Assembly (NCBI RefSeq): GCF_002261335.1
Contig: NZ_NEVL01000003.1
Location: forward strand, 1,674,001 to 1,738,000
DNA: 64,000 nucleotides
Reading direction: 5' to 3'
From: Bordetella genomosp. 1
GTDB taxonomy: Bacteria; Pseudomonadota; Gammaproteobacteria; Burkholderiales; Burkholderiaceae_B
The notes beneath the pieces were generated by a model. That model was given only the letters and a program-made list of their open reading frames with translations. It was not told the DNA's origin and did not search any database. Below, one piece after another: positions 51,586 through 60,869 of the stretch. Position 1 is the stretch's first letter; each line of letters starts with the position of its first letter. Made by a program: the position numbers and the translations under genes.

Positions 51586-52386
51586 ATGGATCTGCTCACC
51601 AATCGCTTCAAGCGCGCGCTGGCCGCCGGCCAGCCGCAGATCGGCCTGTGGGCCGGCCTGGCCCATCCCTATACCGCCGAGATCTGCGCCGGGGCGGGCT
51701 TCGACTGGCTGGTGATCGACGGCGAGCACTCGCCCAACACGCTGCAGACGATGCTGGCGCAATTGCAGGCGGTCGCGCCCTATCCGGTGATGCCGGTGGT
51801 GCGGCCGGGCAGCAACGACGTGGTCGAACTCAAGCGCATCCTGGACATCGGCGCGCAGACCGTGCTGATCCCGATGGTGCAGTCGGCCGAGGAAGCCGCG
51901 CGCGCGGTCGCGGCGGTGCGCTATCCGCCGCAGGGCATTCGCGGCGTGGGCAGCGCGCTGGCCCGCGCGGCCCGCTGGAACCGCGTGCCCGATTATCTTG
52001 CGCGCGCCAACGACGAGCTCTGCGTGCTGGTGCAGATCGAGACGCCGCAGGGCCTGGAGGCGCTGGAATCGATCGCCGCGGTCGAAGGCGTGGACGGCAT
52101 CTTCATCGGTCCGGCCGACCTGTCGGCGAGCATGGGTTATCTCACCGAGCCCGACCACCCCGACATGCTCGCCACGCTGGATCGCACGATCCAGCGCATC
52201 GTGGCCACCGGCCGCGCGGCCGGCATCCTGCACGGCGACCCGGCCCGCGCCCGACACTTCCTGGACCAGGGCGCCACCTTCGTCGCCGTGGGCGCCGACG
52301 CCTCCCTGCTCGCCCGCGCGAGCGAACAACTGGTGCAGCGCTTCAAGGGCGACACCCCCGCGGTGAAACGCAGCGGCCCTTATTGA
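51586..52386 (+). CDS. HpcH/HpaI-family class II aldolase
   Basis: This 266-residue TIM-barrel enzyme matches 4-hydroxy-2-oxoheptanedioate aldolase and related pyruvate aldolases. Metal and catalytic motifs are visible: [42 protein letters not shown] and [14 protein letters not shown]. It starts 6 bases after the anti-sigma gene, probably in one transcript. None of the other homoprotocatechuate genes is here, so the true substrate may differ. Confidence 0.9.
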   Translation: MDLLTNRFKRALAAGQPQIGLWAGLAHPYTAEICAGAGFDWLVIDGEHSPNTLQTMLAQLQAVAPYPVMPVVRPGSNDVVELKRILDIGAQTVLIPMVQSAEEAARAVAAVRYPPQGIRGVGSALARAARWNRVPDYLARANDELCVLVQIETPQGLEALESIAAVEGVDGIFIGPADLSASMGYLTEPDHPDMLATLDRTIQRIVATGRAAGILHGDPARARHFLDQGATFVAVGADASLLARASEQLVQRFKGDTPAVKRSGPY

Positions 52387-52439
52387 AAGAGCGGTTGCCA
52401 GCCCACACGCGGCGCGCCGCACGCATGCAGCCCCCGCCC

Positions 52440-52464
52440 AAACAAAGGTGTCAGACTGCATTTT
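52440..52464 (+). repeat. 25-bp repeat copy 1
   Basis: The core reads ACAAAGGTGTCAGACTGC followed by ATTTT. It is the exact reverse complement of copies 3 and 4 and differs from copy 2 at one base. Confidence 0.95.
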
Positions 52465-52465
52465 C

Positions 52466-52490
52466 AAACAAAGGTGTCAGACTACATTTT
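52466..52490 (+). repeat. 25-bp repeat copy 2
   Basis: The core reads ACAAAGGTGTCAGACTAC followed by ATTTT, one base from copy 1 and only one base after it. It is the exact reverse complement of copy 5. Confidence 0.95.
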
Positions 52491-52511
52491 TGACGATTCC
52501 GCGCCGTGGGA

Positions 52512-52536
52512 AAAATGCAGTCTGACACCTTTGTTT
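52512..52536 (-). repeat. 25-bp repeat copy 3 (inverted)
   Basis: It is identical to the reverse complement of copy 1 (TGCAGTCTGACACCTTTG core). It can pair with copy 1 exactly or with copy 2 with one mismatch. Confidence 0.95.
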
Positions 52537-52556
52537 TGATGGGTGCCGCCCGAAAA

Positions 52557-52581
52557 AAAATGCAGTCTGACACCTTTGTTT
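52557..52581 (-). repeat. 25-bp repeat copy 4 (inverted)
   Basis: It is identical to copy 3 and starts 45 bp after it. It is again an exact inverted match of copy 1. Confidence 0.95.
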
Positions 52582-52593
52582 TGTGCCGCTCGG

Positions 52594-52618
52594 AAAATGT
52601 AGTCTGACACCTTTGTTT
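52594..52618 (-). repeat. 25-bp repeat copy 5 (inverted)
   Basis: It is the exact reverse complement of copy 2 and carries the same single-base variant (TGTAG instead of TGCAG). The cluster ends here, 13 bases before a terminator. Confidence 0.95.
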
Positions 52619-52631
52619 GGGTGGAAAGAAG

Positions 52632-52664
52632 AAAGGCCACCGTGAAGGTGGCCTTTGCTTTTTT
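52632..52664. terminator. Terminator at the end of the repeat cluster
   Basis: A 10-bp stem AAAGGCCACC/GGTGGCCTTT with a GTGAA loop is followed on the plus strand by GCTTTTTT. It can end transcription from the aldolase side and, less strongly, from the convergent SDR gene. Confidence 0.88.
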
Positions 52665-52678
52665 GGGAGGGTGTGGTG

Positions 52679-53395
52679 TCAGCGGCCGCCGAGGCTGCCG
52701 CCGCCGTCGACACCGATGACCTGGCCGGTGATGTAGCCGGCGTCGTCGGAGAGGAGGAAGGCGATGGCGGCGGCGACGTCGGCGGGGGTGCCGAGGCGCT
52801 TCATCGGGATCGAGCCCAGCGCGCGCTTCTCGGCGTCGCTGCCGGCCGGATGGTTGACGCGGAACAGTTCGGTCTCGATGGGGCCGGGCGCCACGGCGTT
52901 GGCCGTGATGCCGTACTCGGCGAGCTCCAGCGCCCAGGTGCGGGTGCAGCCGACCAGCGCGCTCTTGGCGGCCGAATAGGCGGTGCGATGCAGCGAACCC
53001 TGCACCGCACGGCTGCAGACGTTGACGATGCGGCCGGTGCGGCGCGCCTTCATCGATTCGATGAAGGCCTGGGTCACCTGCACCGCCACCCGCACGTTCA
53101 GGTCGAGCACGGTATAGAGCGTGGCCAGGTCGATCTCGCCCAGCGGCTGCGGCGACACCACGCCCACGTTGTTGACCACCGCGTCGACGGGGAATTTCTC
53201 GCGGATCTCGCGCAGCACTTCTTCCGTGCGGCCCGCGTCGGACAGGTCACAAGCGTAGAGGTAGCCGGGAAAGTCCACATCGGTGGTGTTGCGAGCGATC
53301 CCGACCACGTGACAGCCCAGATCGGTCAGCCGCTGCGACAGCGCCCAGCCGATGCCCTTGGTCGCGCCCGTCACGAGCACACATTTATCCTTCAT
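52679..53395 (-). CDS. Short-chain dehydrogenase/reductase
   Basis: This 238-residue Rossmann-fold oxidoreductase has the nucleotide motif TGATKGIG at residues 9-16, NNVG at 75-78, and the catalytic S128, Y140 and K144 (YSAAK). The C-terminal YITGQVIGVDGGGSLGGR is typical of the FabG-like group. Cofactor and substrate are unknown. It converges on the aldolase gene across the repeat cluster. Confidence 0.92.
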   Translation of the reverse strand: MKDKCVLVTGATKGIGWALSQRLTDLGCHVVGIARNTTDVDFPGYLYACDLSDAGRTEEVLREIREKFPVDAVVNNVGVVSPQPLGEIDLATLYTVLDLNVRVAVQVTQAFIESMKARRTGRIVNVCSRAVQGSLHRTAYSAAKSALVGCTRTWALELAEYGITANAVAPGPIETELFRVNHPAGSDAEKRALGSIPMKRLGTPADVAAAIAFLLSDDAGYITGQVIGVDGGGSLGGR

Positions 53396-53596
53396 GGATC
53401 GAAACCTCGCTAATTGATTGCCACGGCCGCCCGCGCGGCCGCATCGCCTGCCGGCGCCCGGCGCCGGACCGGGAGGGTCGCGCCGCCGCCGGCGGATTCG
53501 CGTAGTAGACACCATCCACCCGGCGGTGTCTTGTAACTTGCGTAGCCAATCGCTGCCACTGCGGTGTCCATGCCTGGGACACCCCGGCAAGCGCCC

Positions 53597-54721
53597 TCAG
53601 ACGACCTGACGGCGCACCCGGGGCGCGACGGCGCACAGCAGCTCGTAGCCGATCGTGCCCGCGTGGGTGGCGACGGCGTCGACGCTGGGGCCGCCCTCGC
53701 CCCACAGCACCACCGGCGCGCCCGGCGCCGCGCCCGGCACCGGATCGAGGTCGACCATCAGCATGTCCATCGACACGCGGCCGACCAGGCGGGTGGCGAC
53801 GCCGCCCACCGTGACCGGCGTGCCCGTGCCGGCGTGGCGCGGATAGCCGTCCGCGTAGCCGCAGGCGACCACGCCGATGCGCATCGGCGCCGTGGCGGTG
53901 AAGGTGGCGCCATAGCCCACCGCGTCGCCGGCCGCGATGTCCTGGACGGCGAGCAGCTCGGAACGCAGGGTCATGGCGGGCCGCAGGCCGAAGCTGGCGG
54001 CGTCGGCGTCGGCGAAGGGCGATGCGCCGTAGAGGCAGATGCCGGGGCGCACCCAGTGCGTGGTGTCGGCCGTGCCGACCGCGATCTCCGCGTAGCGCAG
54101 CGTGGCGGCCGAGTTGCACACGCTGACCGGGCCCGCGAGGCCCTGCGTGACCGCGTCGAACACCGCGAGCTGGCCGGACACGCCCTGCGGGCCGTCGGCG
54201 CAGGCGAAGTGCGTCATCTTGCCGATGCTGCCGAGCGCGCCGCGCTCCTGCAGCTGCTGGGCGCGGGCGTAGGCCGGGCCGAACGAATCGGCGGTGAAGC
54301 CGAGCCGGTTCATCCCGGAATTGAGCTTGAGCATGATGTCGACGCGCCGCGACAGTCGGGCATGCGCGAGCATGTCGAGCTGCTCGCGCGTGTGCACGGT
54401 GGTGGTCAGGTGATAGCGGTCGACGATGTCGAGGTCGTCGGACTCGAAAAAGCCCTCGAGCAGCAGAATCGGCCCGCCCCAACCGGCCTCGCGGCAGCGC
54501 ACCGCCTCGTTGAGGTCGAGCATGGCGAGGCCCTGCGCGTCGGAAAATCCGGCCACCGCCTGCTCGATGCCGTGCCCGTAGGCATTGGCCTTGATGACGG
54601 CCCAGATCGACGGCGCCACCCCGCCCGAACCGGCGGCCGTCTGGTCGAGATGCCGACGCACGACGGACAGGTTGTGCCGCAGCGCGGCGGGGTCGATCGA
54701 AGCAGAAATGGGACGCGGCAT
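53597..54721 (-). CDS. alr: Alanine racemase
   Basis: This 374-residue PLP enzyme makes D-alanine for peptidoglycan. K44 in [10 protein letters not shown] binds PLP and Y270 in VGYGATF is the second catalytic base. The N-terminal barrel and C-terminal beta domain are both complete. AAGGA precedes the ATG. A catabolic DadX role cannot be excluded, but no dadA adjoins. It is divergent from hpnC. Confidence 0.95.
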   Translation of the reverse strand: MPRPISASIDPAALRHNLSVVRRHLDQTAAGSGGVAPSIWAVIKANAYGHGIEQAVAGFSDAQGLAMLDLNEAVRCREAGWGGPILLLEGFFESDDLDIVDRYHLTTTVHTREQLDMLAHARLSRRVDIMLKLNSGMNRLGFTADSFGPAYARAQQLQERGALGSIGKMTHFACADGPQGVSGQLAVFDAVTQGLAGPVSVCNSAATLRYAEIAVGTADTTHWVRPGICLYGASPFADADAASFGLRPAMTLRSELLAVQDIAAGDAVGYGATFTATAPMRIGVVACGYADGYPRHAGTGTPVTVGGVATRLVGRVSMDMLMVDLDPVPGAAPGAPVVLWGEGGPSVDAVATHAGTIGYELLCAVAPRVRRQVV

Positions 54722-54847
54722 GAGGATTTTCCTTCAGGCCGACTAGTCTAACTGATCGCTGACATCCCGACACCCGCCGCCCGCGCGGCATTCACTAAAA
54801 TGGGGCATGGCGCGGGATCGGCCCGCGCCTCGCCGAACCACAGGTAT

Positions 54848-55675
54848 ATGGCCGTCGACCACTACGAGAACTTTCCCGTGGCCTCGCTGCTGCTGCCGCG
54901 CCATCTGCGCCAGGCCGTGCGCGACATCTACCGCTACGCCCGCAGCGCCGATGACATCGCCGACGAGGGCAACGCGAGCCCGGACGAACGCCTGCGCGCG
55001 CTCCACGCCTATCGCGCCGAGCTGCACCGCATCGGCGCCGAGCCCGCGATCCGCGCGCCCGGCGAGCCGGCGCTGGCGCCGGTGTTCGATCCGCTGGCGC
55101 GCACCCTCGTGCGCCACCAGTTGCCGATCACGCCCTTCTTCGACCTGCTCTCCGCCTTCGAGCAGGACGTGACCACCACGCGCTACCCCGACTACCCGAC
55201 CCTGCTCGACTACTGCAGCCGCTCGGCCAACCCGGTCGGCCGGCTCATGCTGCACCTCTACGGCGCGGCCGACGACACGAATGTGCGCGACGCCGACGCC
55301 ATCTGCACCGGCCTGCAGCTGGTCAACTTCTGGCAGGACGTGCGGGTCGACTGGCGCAAGGCGCGCGTCTACATCCCCCAGGACGACCTGGCCCGCTTCG
55401 GCGTGAGCGAGGAAGACCTCGCGGCCTGCCGCCTCACGCCGGCCTGGCGCGCGCTGATGGCCTTCCAGGTCGAGCGCACGCGCGCACTGCTAAACTCTGG
55501 CGCTGCGTTGCCGCGCCGGCTGCCGGGGCGCATCGGGCTCGAACTGCGCCTGGTGGTCCAGGGCGGCCTGCGCATCCTGCAGCGCATCGAACACGCCAAT
55601 TACGACGTCTTCATGAATCGCCCCGAACTGGGCGCCAAAGATTGGGCCCTCATGCTGTGGCGCTCCCTGACCTGA
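54848..55675 (+). CDS. hpnC: Hydroxysqualene synthase HpnC
   Basis: This 275-residue member of the squalene/phytoene synthase family converts presqualene diphosphate to hydroxysqualene. The first aspartate-rich motif SADDIADE lies at residues 33-40 and the second is NFWQDVRVDW. An ATG at 54800 in the same frame is possible, but it overlaps a TAAAAT that resembles a -10 box. It heads hpnC-hpnD-hpnE with a gap of one base to hpnD. Confidence 0.92.
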   Translation: MAVDHYENFPVASLLLPRHLRQAVRDIYRYARSADDIADEGNASPDERLRALHAYRAELHRIGAEPAIRAPGEPALAPVFDPLARTLVRHQLPITPFFDLLSAFEQDVTTTRYPDYPTLLDYCSRSANPVGRLMLHLYGAADDTNVRDADAICTGLQLVNFWQDVRVDWRKARVYIPQDDLARFGVSEEDLAACRLTPAWRALMAFQVERTRALLNSGAALPRRLPGRIGLELRLVVQGGLRILQRIEHANYDVFMNRPELGAKDWALMLWRSLT

Positions 55676-55676
55676 T

Positions 55677-56555
55677 ATGACCCCTGACGAATACTGCCAG
55701 GACAAGGCCGCCAAGAGCGGCTCCAGTTTCTACTACGCGTTCCTGTTCCTGCCGGTGCCGCGCCGGCGCGCGATCACGGCGCTCTATGCGTTCTGCCGCG
55801 AAGTCGACGACGTGGTCGACGAGGCGACCGACGCCTCCCTGGCCCGCGTCAAGCTGGCCTGGTGGCGCACGCAGGTCGACGCGATGTTCGACGGCAAGCC
55901 CGAGCATCCGGTGACGCGCGCGCTGGCGCCGCACCTGAACGACTACAACATCACGCGCGAACGCCTGCAGGCCGTCATCACCGGCATGGAGATGGATCTC
56001 GACCAGACCCGCTATCTCGACTGGGCCGGCCTGCGCAAATACTGTTGGCACGTGGCCGGGGTCGTCGGCGAGATGTCGGCCGGCATCTTCGGCTACACCG
56101 ACGAGCGCACCATCGACTACGCCGCCAAGCTGGGCCTCGCGTTCCAGATGACCAACATCGTGCGCGACGTCGGCGACGACGCGCGCCGCGGCCGGATCTA
56201 CCTGCCGGTCAACGAGCTGCAGCAGTTCGAGGTCAAGGCCAGCGACATCCTCAACGGCGTCTACTCCGACCGCTTCAACGCCCTGATGGCGTTCCAGGCC
56301 GCGCGCACGCGCGAGCTCTACCGCGAGGCGATGGAGGCGCTGCCCGAGGCCGACATCCGGGCCCAGCGTCCCGGCCTGATGATGGCGGCCATCTATCACG
56401 CGCTGCTCGACGAGATCGAGCGCGACAACTGGCAGGTGCTGCATCAGCGCATCTCGCTCACGCCGCTGCGCAAGCTCTGGCTGGCCTGGAAGACCTGGGT
56501 GAGTGGCGGACGGGGCCTGGTGCGCCGCCTGAGCCAGCGCGGTCCGCAACGATGA
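55677..56555 (+). CDS. hpnD: Presqualene diphosphate synthase HpnD
   Basis: This 292-residue enzyme joins two farnesyl diphosphates to presqualene diphosphate. The motifs REVDDVVDE (residues 41-49) and NIVRDVGDD are the metal-binding aspartate clusters. It lies between hpnC and hpnE and overlaps hpnE as ATGA. Confidence 0.94.
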   Translation: MTPDEYCQDKAAKSGSSFYYAFLFLPVPRRRAITALYAFCREVDDVVDEATDASLARVKLAWWRTQVDAMFDGKPEHPVTRALAPHLNDYNITRERLQAVITGMEMDLDQTRYLDWAGLRKYCWHVAGVVGEMSAGIFGYTDERTIDYAAKLGLAFQMTNIVRDVGDDARRGRIYLPVNELQQFEVKASDILNGVYSDRFNALMAFQAARTRELYREAMEALPEADIRAQRPGLMMAAIYHALLDEIERDNWQVLHQRISLTPLRKLWLAWKTWVSGGRGLVRRLSQRGPQR

Positions 56556-57868
56556 AGGTCGCCGTCATCGGCGCTGGCTGGGCCGGCCTCGCGGCGTGCG
56601 CCACGCTGCGCGCCGCCGATGCCAACGTCACCGTCTTCGAAGCCGGCCGCACGCCCGGCGGGCGCGCCCGCCGCGTGGTGCATCCCGAGTTCGCCGCCGA
56701 CCTCGACAACGGCCAGCACATCCTGCTGGGCGCCTATCGCGAGACGCTCGCCCTGATGCGCCGGCTGGGCCGCAATCCCGACGCGCTGCTGATGCGCCGC
56801 CCGCTGCGGCTGGCGAGCCTCGACGGGCGCTTCCGCCTGTCGGCCCCGCCGCTGCCCGCGCCGCTGCATGCCGCGGCCGCGCTGCTGACCGCGCGCGGGC
56901 TGTCGTGGCGCGACCGGCTCGCGGCCGTGCGCCTGATGCGCGGTCTCGAACAATGCGGCTGGCAGCCGCCGCGCGACTGGACCGTGACGCAGCTGCTGGC
57001 GCAGCACGCGCAACCCGACACGCTGGTGCGCCGCCTCTGGGAGCCGCTCTGCCTGGCCGCGCTCAACACGCCGCTGGCCGTGGCCAGCGCCAGCCTCTAC
57101 GCCCACGTGCTGCGCGACGCGCTCACCGGCCATCGCCGCAACAGCGACATGCTGCTGCCCTGCGTCGATCTGTCGGCGCTGTGGCCCGACGTGGTGGCCC
57201 TGCGCGCCACCATGCGCTACGGCACCACCGTGCGCCAGATGACCCCGAGCGACACCGGCGTCGACATCCACGGCGAGCAGTTCGACTGCGCCGTGCTGGC
57301 CGTGCCGCCCGCGGTGGCGGCGCGCCTGCTCGGCCCGGCGCTGCGCGGCGCCGCCTCGCAAGGCCTGCTGCGCGCGCTGCAGGCGTTCCAGTACGAGCCC
57401 ATCGCCACGCTCAACCTGCGGCTCGCGGCGCCCTGGGCGCTGCCCGAGCCGATGATGCTGCTGCGCGAGGATGCCGCACGCGGCCATCACGGCCAGTGGC
57501 TGTTCGACCGCGCCCGCCTCACCGGCCATCACCAGCGCGGCGAGCTCGCCATCGTGGCCAGCGCGGCCCACGCGCTGGTCGATGCCGAACGCGACACGGC
57601 CATCGCCGGCCTCACCGAGCAGGTCGCCGAACAGGCCGCGCGCCACCCCGCCCGGCTGGCGCCGATGCCCGCGATCGAGCGGGCCGAGCTGTTCGTGGAG
57701 AAGCGCGCCACCTTCGCGGCGGTGCCGGGCCTGGCGCGGCCGCTGAACACCACGCCGTGGCGCACGCTCGCGCTGGCGGGCGACTGGACCGACACCGGCT
57801 ATCCCGGCGTGCTCGAAGGCGCGGTGCGCAGCGGCCTGGCGGCCGCGCGGGTCTTGCTCGGGCGCTGA
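56552..57868 (+). CDS. hpnE: Hydroxysqualene dehydroxylase HpnE
   Basis: This 438-residue flavoprotein reduces hydroxysqualene to squalene. The FAD-binding GAGWAGLAA lies at residues 7-15 and the C-terminal GDWTDTGYPGVLEGAVRSG closes the flavin site. With HpnC and HpnD it gives a complete squalene route. Squalene-hopene cyclase is not in the window. It converges on crcB with one base between. Confidence 0.94.
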   Translation: MKVAVIGAGWAGLAACATLRAADANVTVFEAGRTPGGRARRVVHPEFAADLDNGQHILLGAYRETLALMRRLGRNPDALLMRRPLRLASLDGRFRLSAPPLPAPLHAAAALLTARGLSWRDRLAAVRLMRGLEQCGWQPPRDWTVTQLLAQHAQPDTLVRRLWEPLCLAALNTPLAVASASLYAHVLRDALTGHRRNSDMLLPCVDLSALWPDVVALRATMRYGTTVRQMTPSDTGVDIHGEQFDCAVLAVPPAVAARLLGPALRGAASQGLLRALQAFQYEPIATLNLRLAAPWALPEPMMLLREDAARGHHGQWLFDRARLTGHHQRGELAIVASAAHALVDAERDTAIAGLTEQVAEQAARHPARLAPMPAIERAELFVEKRATFAAVPGLARPLNTTPWRTLALAGDWTDTGYPGVLEGAVRSGLAAARVLLGR

Positions 57869-57869
57869 C

Positions 57870-58247
57870 TCAGCGCAGCGCGTGCGCCGTGGCCAGCCCG
57901 GCCGCGGTGAGCAGCAAGGAGCCGAACAGGCTCAGCCCGGCATAGCCCAGCGCGGTGGCATAGACGCCGCGTTCGACCATGTCGACGGTTTCGGCCGAGA
58001 AGGTGGAAAAGGTGGTGAGCCCGCCCAGAAAGCCCGTGACCGCCGCCAGCCGGACCCAGGCGGGCCATTCGGGATGGGCCGCGATCACGCCCAGCGCGAG
58101 ACCGATCAGATAGCCGCCGCCGAGGTTGGCGGCCAGCGTGCCCCAGGGCCAGCCCGCGGCGTTCAGCCGCAGGCCGAGCAGCCAGCGCAGCCAGGCGCCG
58201 AGCGAGGCGCCCAGGCCCACCGCGAGAAAATTGAGCGTGGTCAGCAT
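57870..58247 (-). CDS. crcB: Fluoride channel CrcB (Fluc)
   Basis: This 125-residue, four-helix inner-membrane protein dimerises into a fluoride channel. The conserved segments GASLGAWLRWLLG, GTLAANLGGGYLIG and GFLGGLTTFSTFS are present. No fluoride riboswitch was recognised upstream. Confidence 0.95.
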   Translation of the reverse strand: MLTTLNFLAVGLGASLGAWLRWLLGLRLNAAGWPWGTLAANLGGGYLIGLALGVIAAHPEWPAWVRLAAVTGFLGGLTTFSTFSAETVDMVERGVYATALGYAGLSLFGSLLLTAAGLATAHALR

Positions 58248-58413
58248 GGATGAGGATCCGGACGGGATGCGCCGGATCGGGCTGACCCGGCGCGAACCCG
58301 CGTATCTTAATCCCGAGCGTCCGTCCCCAGCGTCCGTCCTCAGCGCCAGTCCCCTGCGTCAGCCTCATGCGTCAGCCTCCTGCGCCGCGCGCCGCCGCCG
58401 GCCGCGCGCTGCC

Positions 58414-59379
58414 TCATTGCAGCTTGATCTGGGCCTTGTCGATCACGCCCTTCCAGCGCTCGCGCTCGGCCTGGATCTGCCGGCCGAACGCCTCGGGCGT
58501 GTTGCCCAGCGGAAAGGCGCCGGTCTCCTCCATCTTGGCCGCGGTGGCGGGATCGCGCACGGCCTTGGCGAACGCGGCGGACAGCTTGTCGCGCACGTCC
58601 GCCGGCACGCCGGCCGGCGCCACCACGCCGTACCAGGCGGTCACGTCGTAATCCTTGTAGCCCTGCTCCGCGAAGGTGGGCAGGTCGGGCAGGCGGGCGT
58701 TGCGCGCCGTGCCGGTGATGGCGAGCGCGCGCAGATGGCCGCTCTTGACGTACGGCAGCGTCGAGGGGAAGTTGTCGAAGATCACGGGCACCACGCCGGC
58801 CACTGTGTCGGTGAGCGCGGGCGCCGAGCCACGATAAGAGATGCTGTTCATCTTGCCGTCGATAAGCTGCAGGAACCAGATCATGCCGAGATCGTTGACG
58901 CCGCCCGCGCCGGCGTTGGCGTAGCCGTCCTTGCCCGGATTGGCGCGCACGTGCGCCACGAATTCCGTCAGGTCTTTCGCGGCAAAGGCCGGATTGACGG
59001 CCAGGATGTTGGGGCTGGTCACCAGATTGCTGATCGGCGTGAAGTCGCTGACCGGGTCGTACGCGAGCTTGGGAAACAGGTGCGGCGCGGTGCCGTGCGT
59101 GCTGACGGTGGCCAGGCCCAGGGTGTAGCCATCGGGCTTGGCGCGCGCCGTGGCGGCCATGCCGATGGTGCCGGACGCGCCGGTGCGGTTTTCCACCACG
59201 ATCTGCTGGCCCAGGATCTCGCCGGCCTTGGCCGCCGCGACGCGGCCCACGATGTCGGTGGGGCCGCCGGCCGGGAACGGCACGATCAGCGTGATGGGCC
59301 GCTCGGGGAACTCGGCGCGCGCGCCGGCCCACGGCAGACAGAGGGCCAGGCCCAGCGCGATCAGGGTGGGTTTATGCAT
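58414..59379 (-). CDS. Bug-family tripartite tricarboxylate transporter substrate-binding protein
   Basis: This 321-residue periplasmic protein has a Sec signal peptide (residues 1-22) and the Bug fold. Typical segments are RPITLIVPFPAGGPTDIVGR near residue 30 and YANAGAGGVNDLG. It captures a small carboxylate or amino-acid-like ligand. The membrane partners TctA and TctB are not in the window. It lies 23 bp after the D-aminoacylase gene, so the ligand may be related to that enzyme's substrate. Confidence 0.92.
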   Translation of the reverse strand: MHKPTLIALGLALCLPWAGARAEFPERPITLIVPFPAGGPTDIVGRVAAAKAGEILGQQIVVENRTGASGTIGMAATARAKPDGYTLGLATVSTHGTAPHLFPKLAYDPVSDFTPISNLVTSPNILAVNPAFAAKDLTEFVAHVRANPGKDGYANAGAGGVNDLGMIWFLQLIDGKMNSISYRGSAPALTDTVAGVVPVIFDNFPSTLPYVKSGHLRALAITGTARNARLPDLPTFAEQGYKDYDVTAWYGVVAPAGVPADVRDKLSAAFAKAVRDPATAAKMEETGAFPLGNTPEAFGRQIQAERERWKGVIDKAQIKLQ

Positions 59380-59402
59380 CAGTCTCTCTCCTGGAAGGCC
59401 GG

Positions 59403-60869
59403 TCAGTGAGCGCCGGCTTGAAGGTCTCGCCGCAGGACGCGGCCGGGCCGCGCGGCGGGCGCGGCGGGAAATACCTGGGTGCCATTGACCAGCACGGCGT
59501 CGATCCCGACCGAGGCCAGCGTCGGGTCGTCCCAGGTGGCACGGTCGTTGACCGTGGCCGGGTCGAACACCACCACGTCGGCCAGCGCACCCACCCGCAG
59601 CACCCCGCGGTCACGCAGGCCGAACACCCGGGCCGGCAGCGCCGTCATCTTGGCCACCGCGGCCTCGAGCGACATCAGCGCGGCCTCGCGCACGTAGCGG
59701 CCCAGCACACGCGTGAACGAGCCCCACAGCCGCGGGTGCGGCCGCGCGTCGTTGGGCAGGCCGTCGGAGCCCACCATGCAGCAGGGATGCTGGAAGATGC
59801 GCTGCACCTCGTTCTCGTCCATCGCGAAATAGATGGCGCCGGCCGGCGCCAGCCGGCGCGCGGCGGTGCCGCGGTCGCAGCCCCAGCCGCGCGCGATGTC
59901 GGCCAGATAGCGGCCGCTGCATTCGGGATGCGGCGTCGACCACGTGATGCGGATGTCGTCGATGGTCTCGGCGCGCTCGGGAATCAGGATGGTGGAGCTG
60001 CCGGGATAGGGATAGATGTCGAGCGCGACCTCGACGCCGGCGGCGCGCGCGCGGTCGATGTTGGCCAGCGTGTTGGCGCTCTTGCCCCAGTTGGCCGGCA
60101 TCATGCATTTGTGGTGCGACACCACCGTGGCGCAGCCGGTGGCGCGGCCGATGGCCAGCACTTCCTCCACCGCCGCCTCGACCTGGTCGGCCTCGTTGCG
60201 GATGTGGCTGGTATGCAGGCGCCCGCGCGCCGCCGCGATCTCGGCCAGGCCGCGCAATTCGGCCTCGCCCGCCTGCCCGCCCGGATCGTAGGCCAGGCCG
60301 GTGCTGAAGCCCACCGCGCCGGCGTCGAGCGCCTCGCGCAGCAGTTCCTCCATGCGCGCCTGCTCGGCGGCGCTGGGCTGGGCGCGCGGGTCGGCCATCG
60401 CGGCCAGGCGCAGGTTGGCGTGGCCCACCAGCGCGGCCACGTTGATCATGGGCCGGCGCTCGGCCAGCTCCGCCAGATAGGCGGCCATGTCGGCGAACAG
60501 CGGCGTCTCGCCCAGCAGCGCCAGCGCGGCGGCGGTGTTGCCGGGCCGCGGCGCGGGCGCGCCGCTCACGCCGCAATTGCCCACCACCACCGTGGTGATG
60601 CCCTGGCTGGTCTTCCATTCGAGGCCGGGCTTTTCCACGAACATCAGGTCGTCGTGGCCGTGCACGTCGATGAAGCCGGGCGCGACCACGCGGCCCGCCG
60701 CGTCGATCTCGCGCGCGGCCGCATGGCCCGACAGATCGCCCAGCGCCACCACGCGATCGGCGACGATGCCGACGTCGGCGCGCACGCGCGGCGCGCCGCT
60801 GCCATCGATGACCCAGCCGCCCCGGATCTTGAGGTCGAGCGGCGTAGCGGGGGCGGCGGTGTCAGGCAT
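59403..60869 (-). CDS. N-acyl-D-amino-acid deacylase (D-aminoacylase)
   Basis: This 488-residue amidohydrolase has the metal motif VHGHDD (H70, H72) and the bridging C99 in VGNCG typical of D-aminoacylases, which release D-amino acids from N-acyl forms. The C-terminal small domain includes LRVGALADVVVFDP. The ATG at 60869 is chosen; an ATG at 60920 without a binding site is possible. It is divergent from a LysR gene and precedes the Bug gene. Alternatives are related N-acyl or dihydropyrimidinase-like substrates. Confidence 0.9.
   Translation of the reverse strand: MPDTAAPATPLDLKIRGGWVIDGSGAPRVRADVGIVADRVVALGDLSGHAAAREIDAAGRVVAPGFIDVHGHDDLMFVEKPGLEWKTSQGITTVVVGNCGVSGAPAPRPGNTAAALALLGETPLFADMAAYLAELAERRPMINVAALVGHANLRLAAMADPRAQPSAAEQARMEELLREALDAGAVGFSTGLAYDPGGQAGEAELRGLAEIAAARGRLHTSHIRNEADQVEAAVEEVLAIGRATGCATVVSHHKCMMPANWGKSANTLANIDRARAAGVEVALDIYPYPGSSTILIPERAETIDDIRITWSTPHPECSGRYLADIARGWGCDRGTAARRLAPAGAIYFAMDENEVQRIFQHPCCMVGSDGLPNDARPHPRLWGSFTRVLGRYVREAALMSLEAAVAKMTALPARVFGLRDRGVLRVGALADVVVFDPATVNDRATWDDPTLASVGIDAVLVNGTQVFPAAPAARPGRVLRRDLQAGAH

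Noticed and set aside
52440..52618. Possible CRISPR array
   Set aside because: The repeats change orientation and the gaps are 1, 21, 20 and 12 bp, too short and uneven for spacers; no cas genes are present.
52477..52713. A 78-residue minus-strand frame through the repeat cluster
   Set aside because: Its repeated KQRCQTAFF-type segments simply translate the 25-bp repeats, it overlaps the SDR 3' end and a terminator, and it has no ribosome binding site.
58248..58413. Fluoride riboswitch upstream of crcB
   Set aside because: The conserved GGTGATGG-type and GCTGATG-type segments of the crcB motif were not found in the gap.
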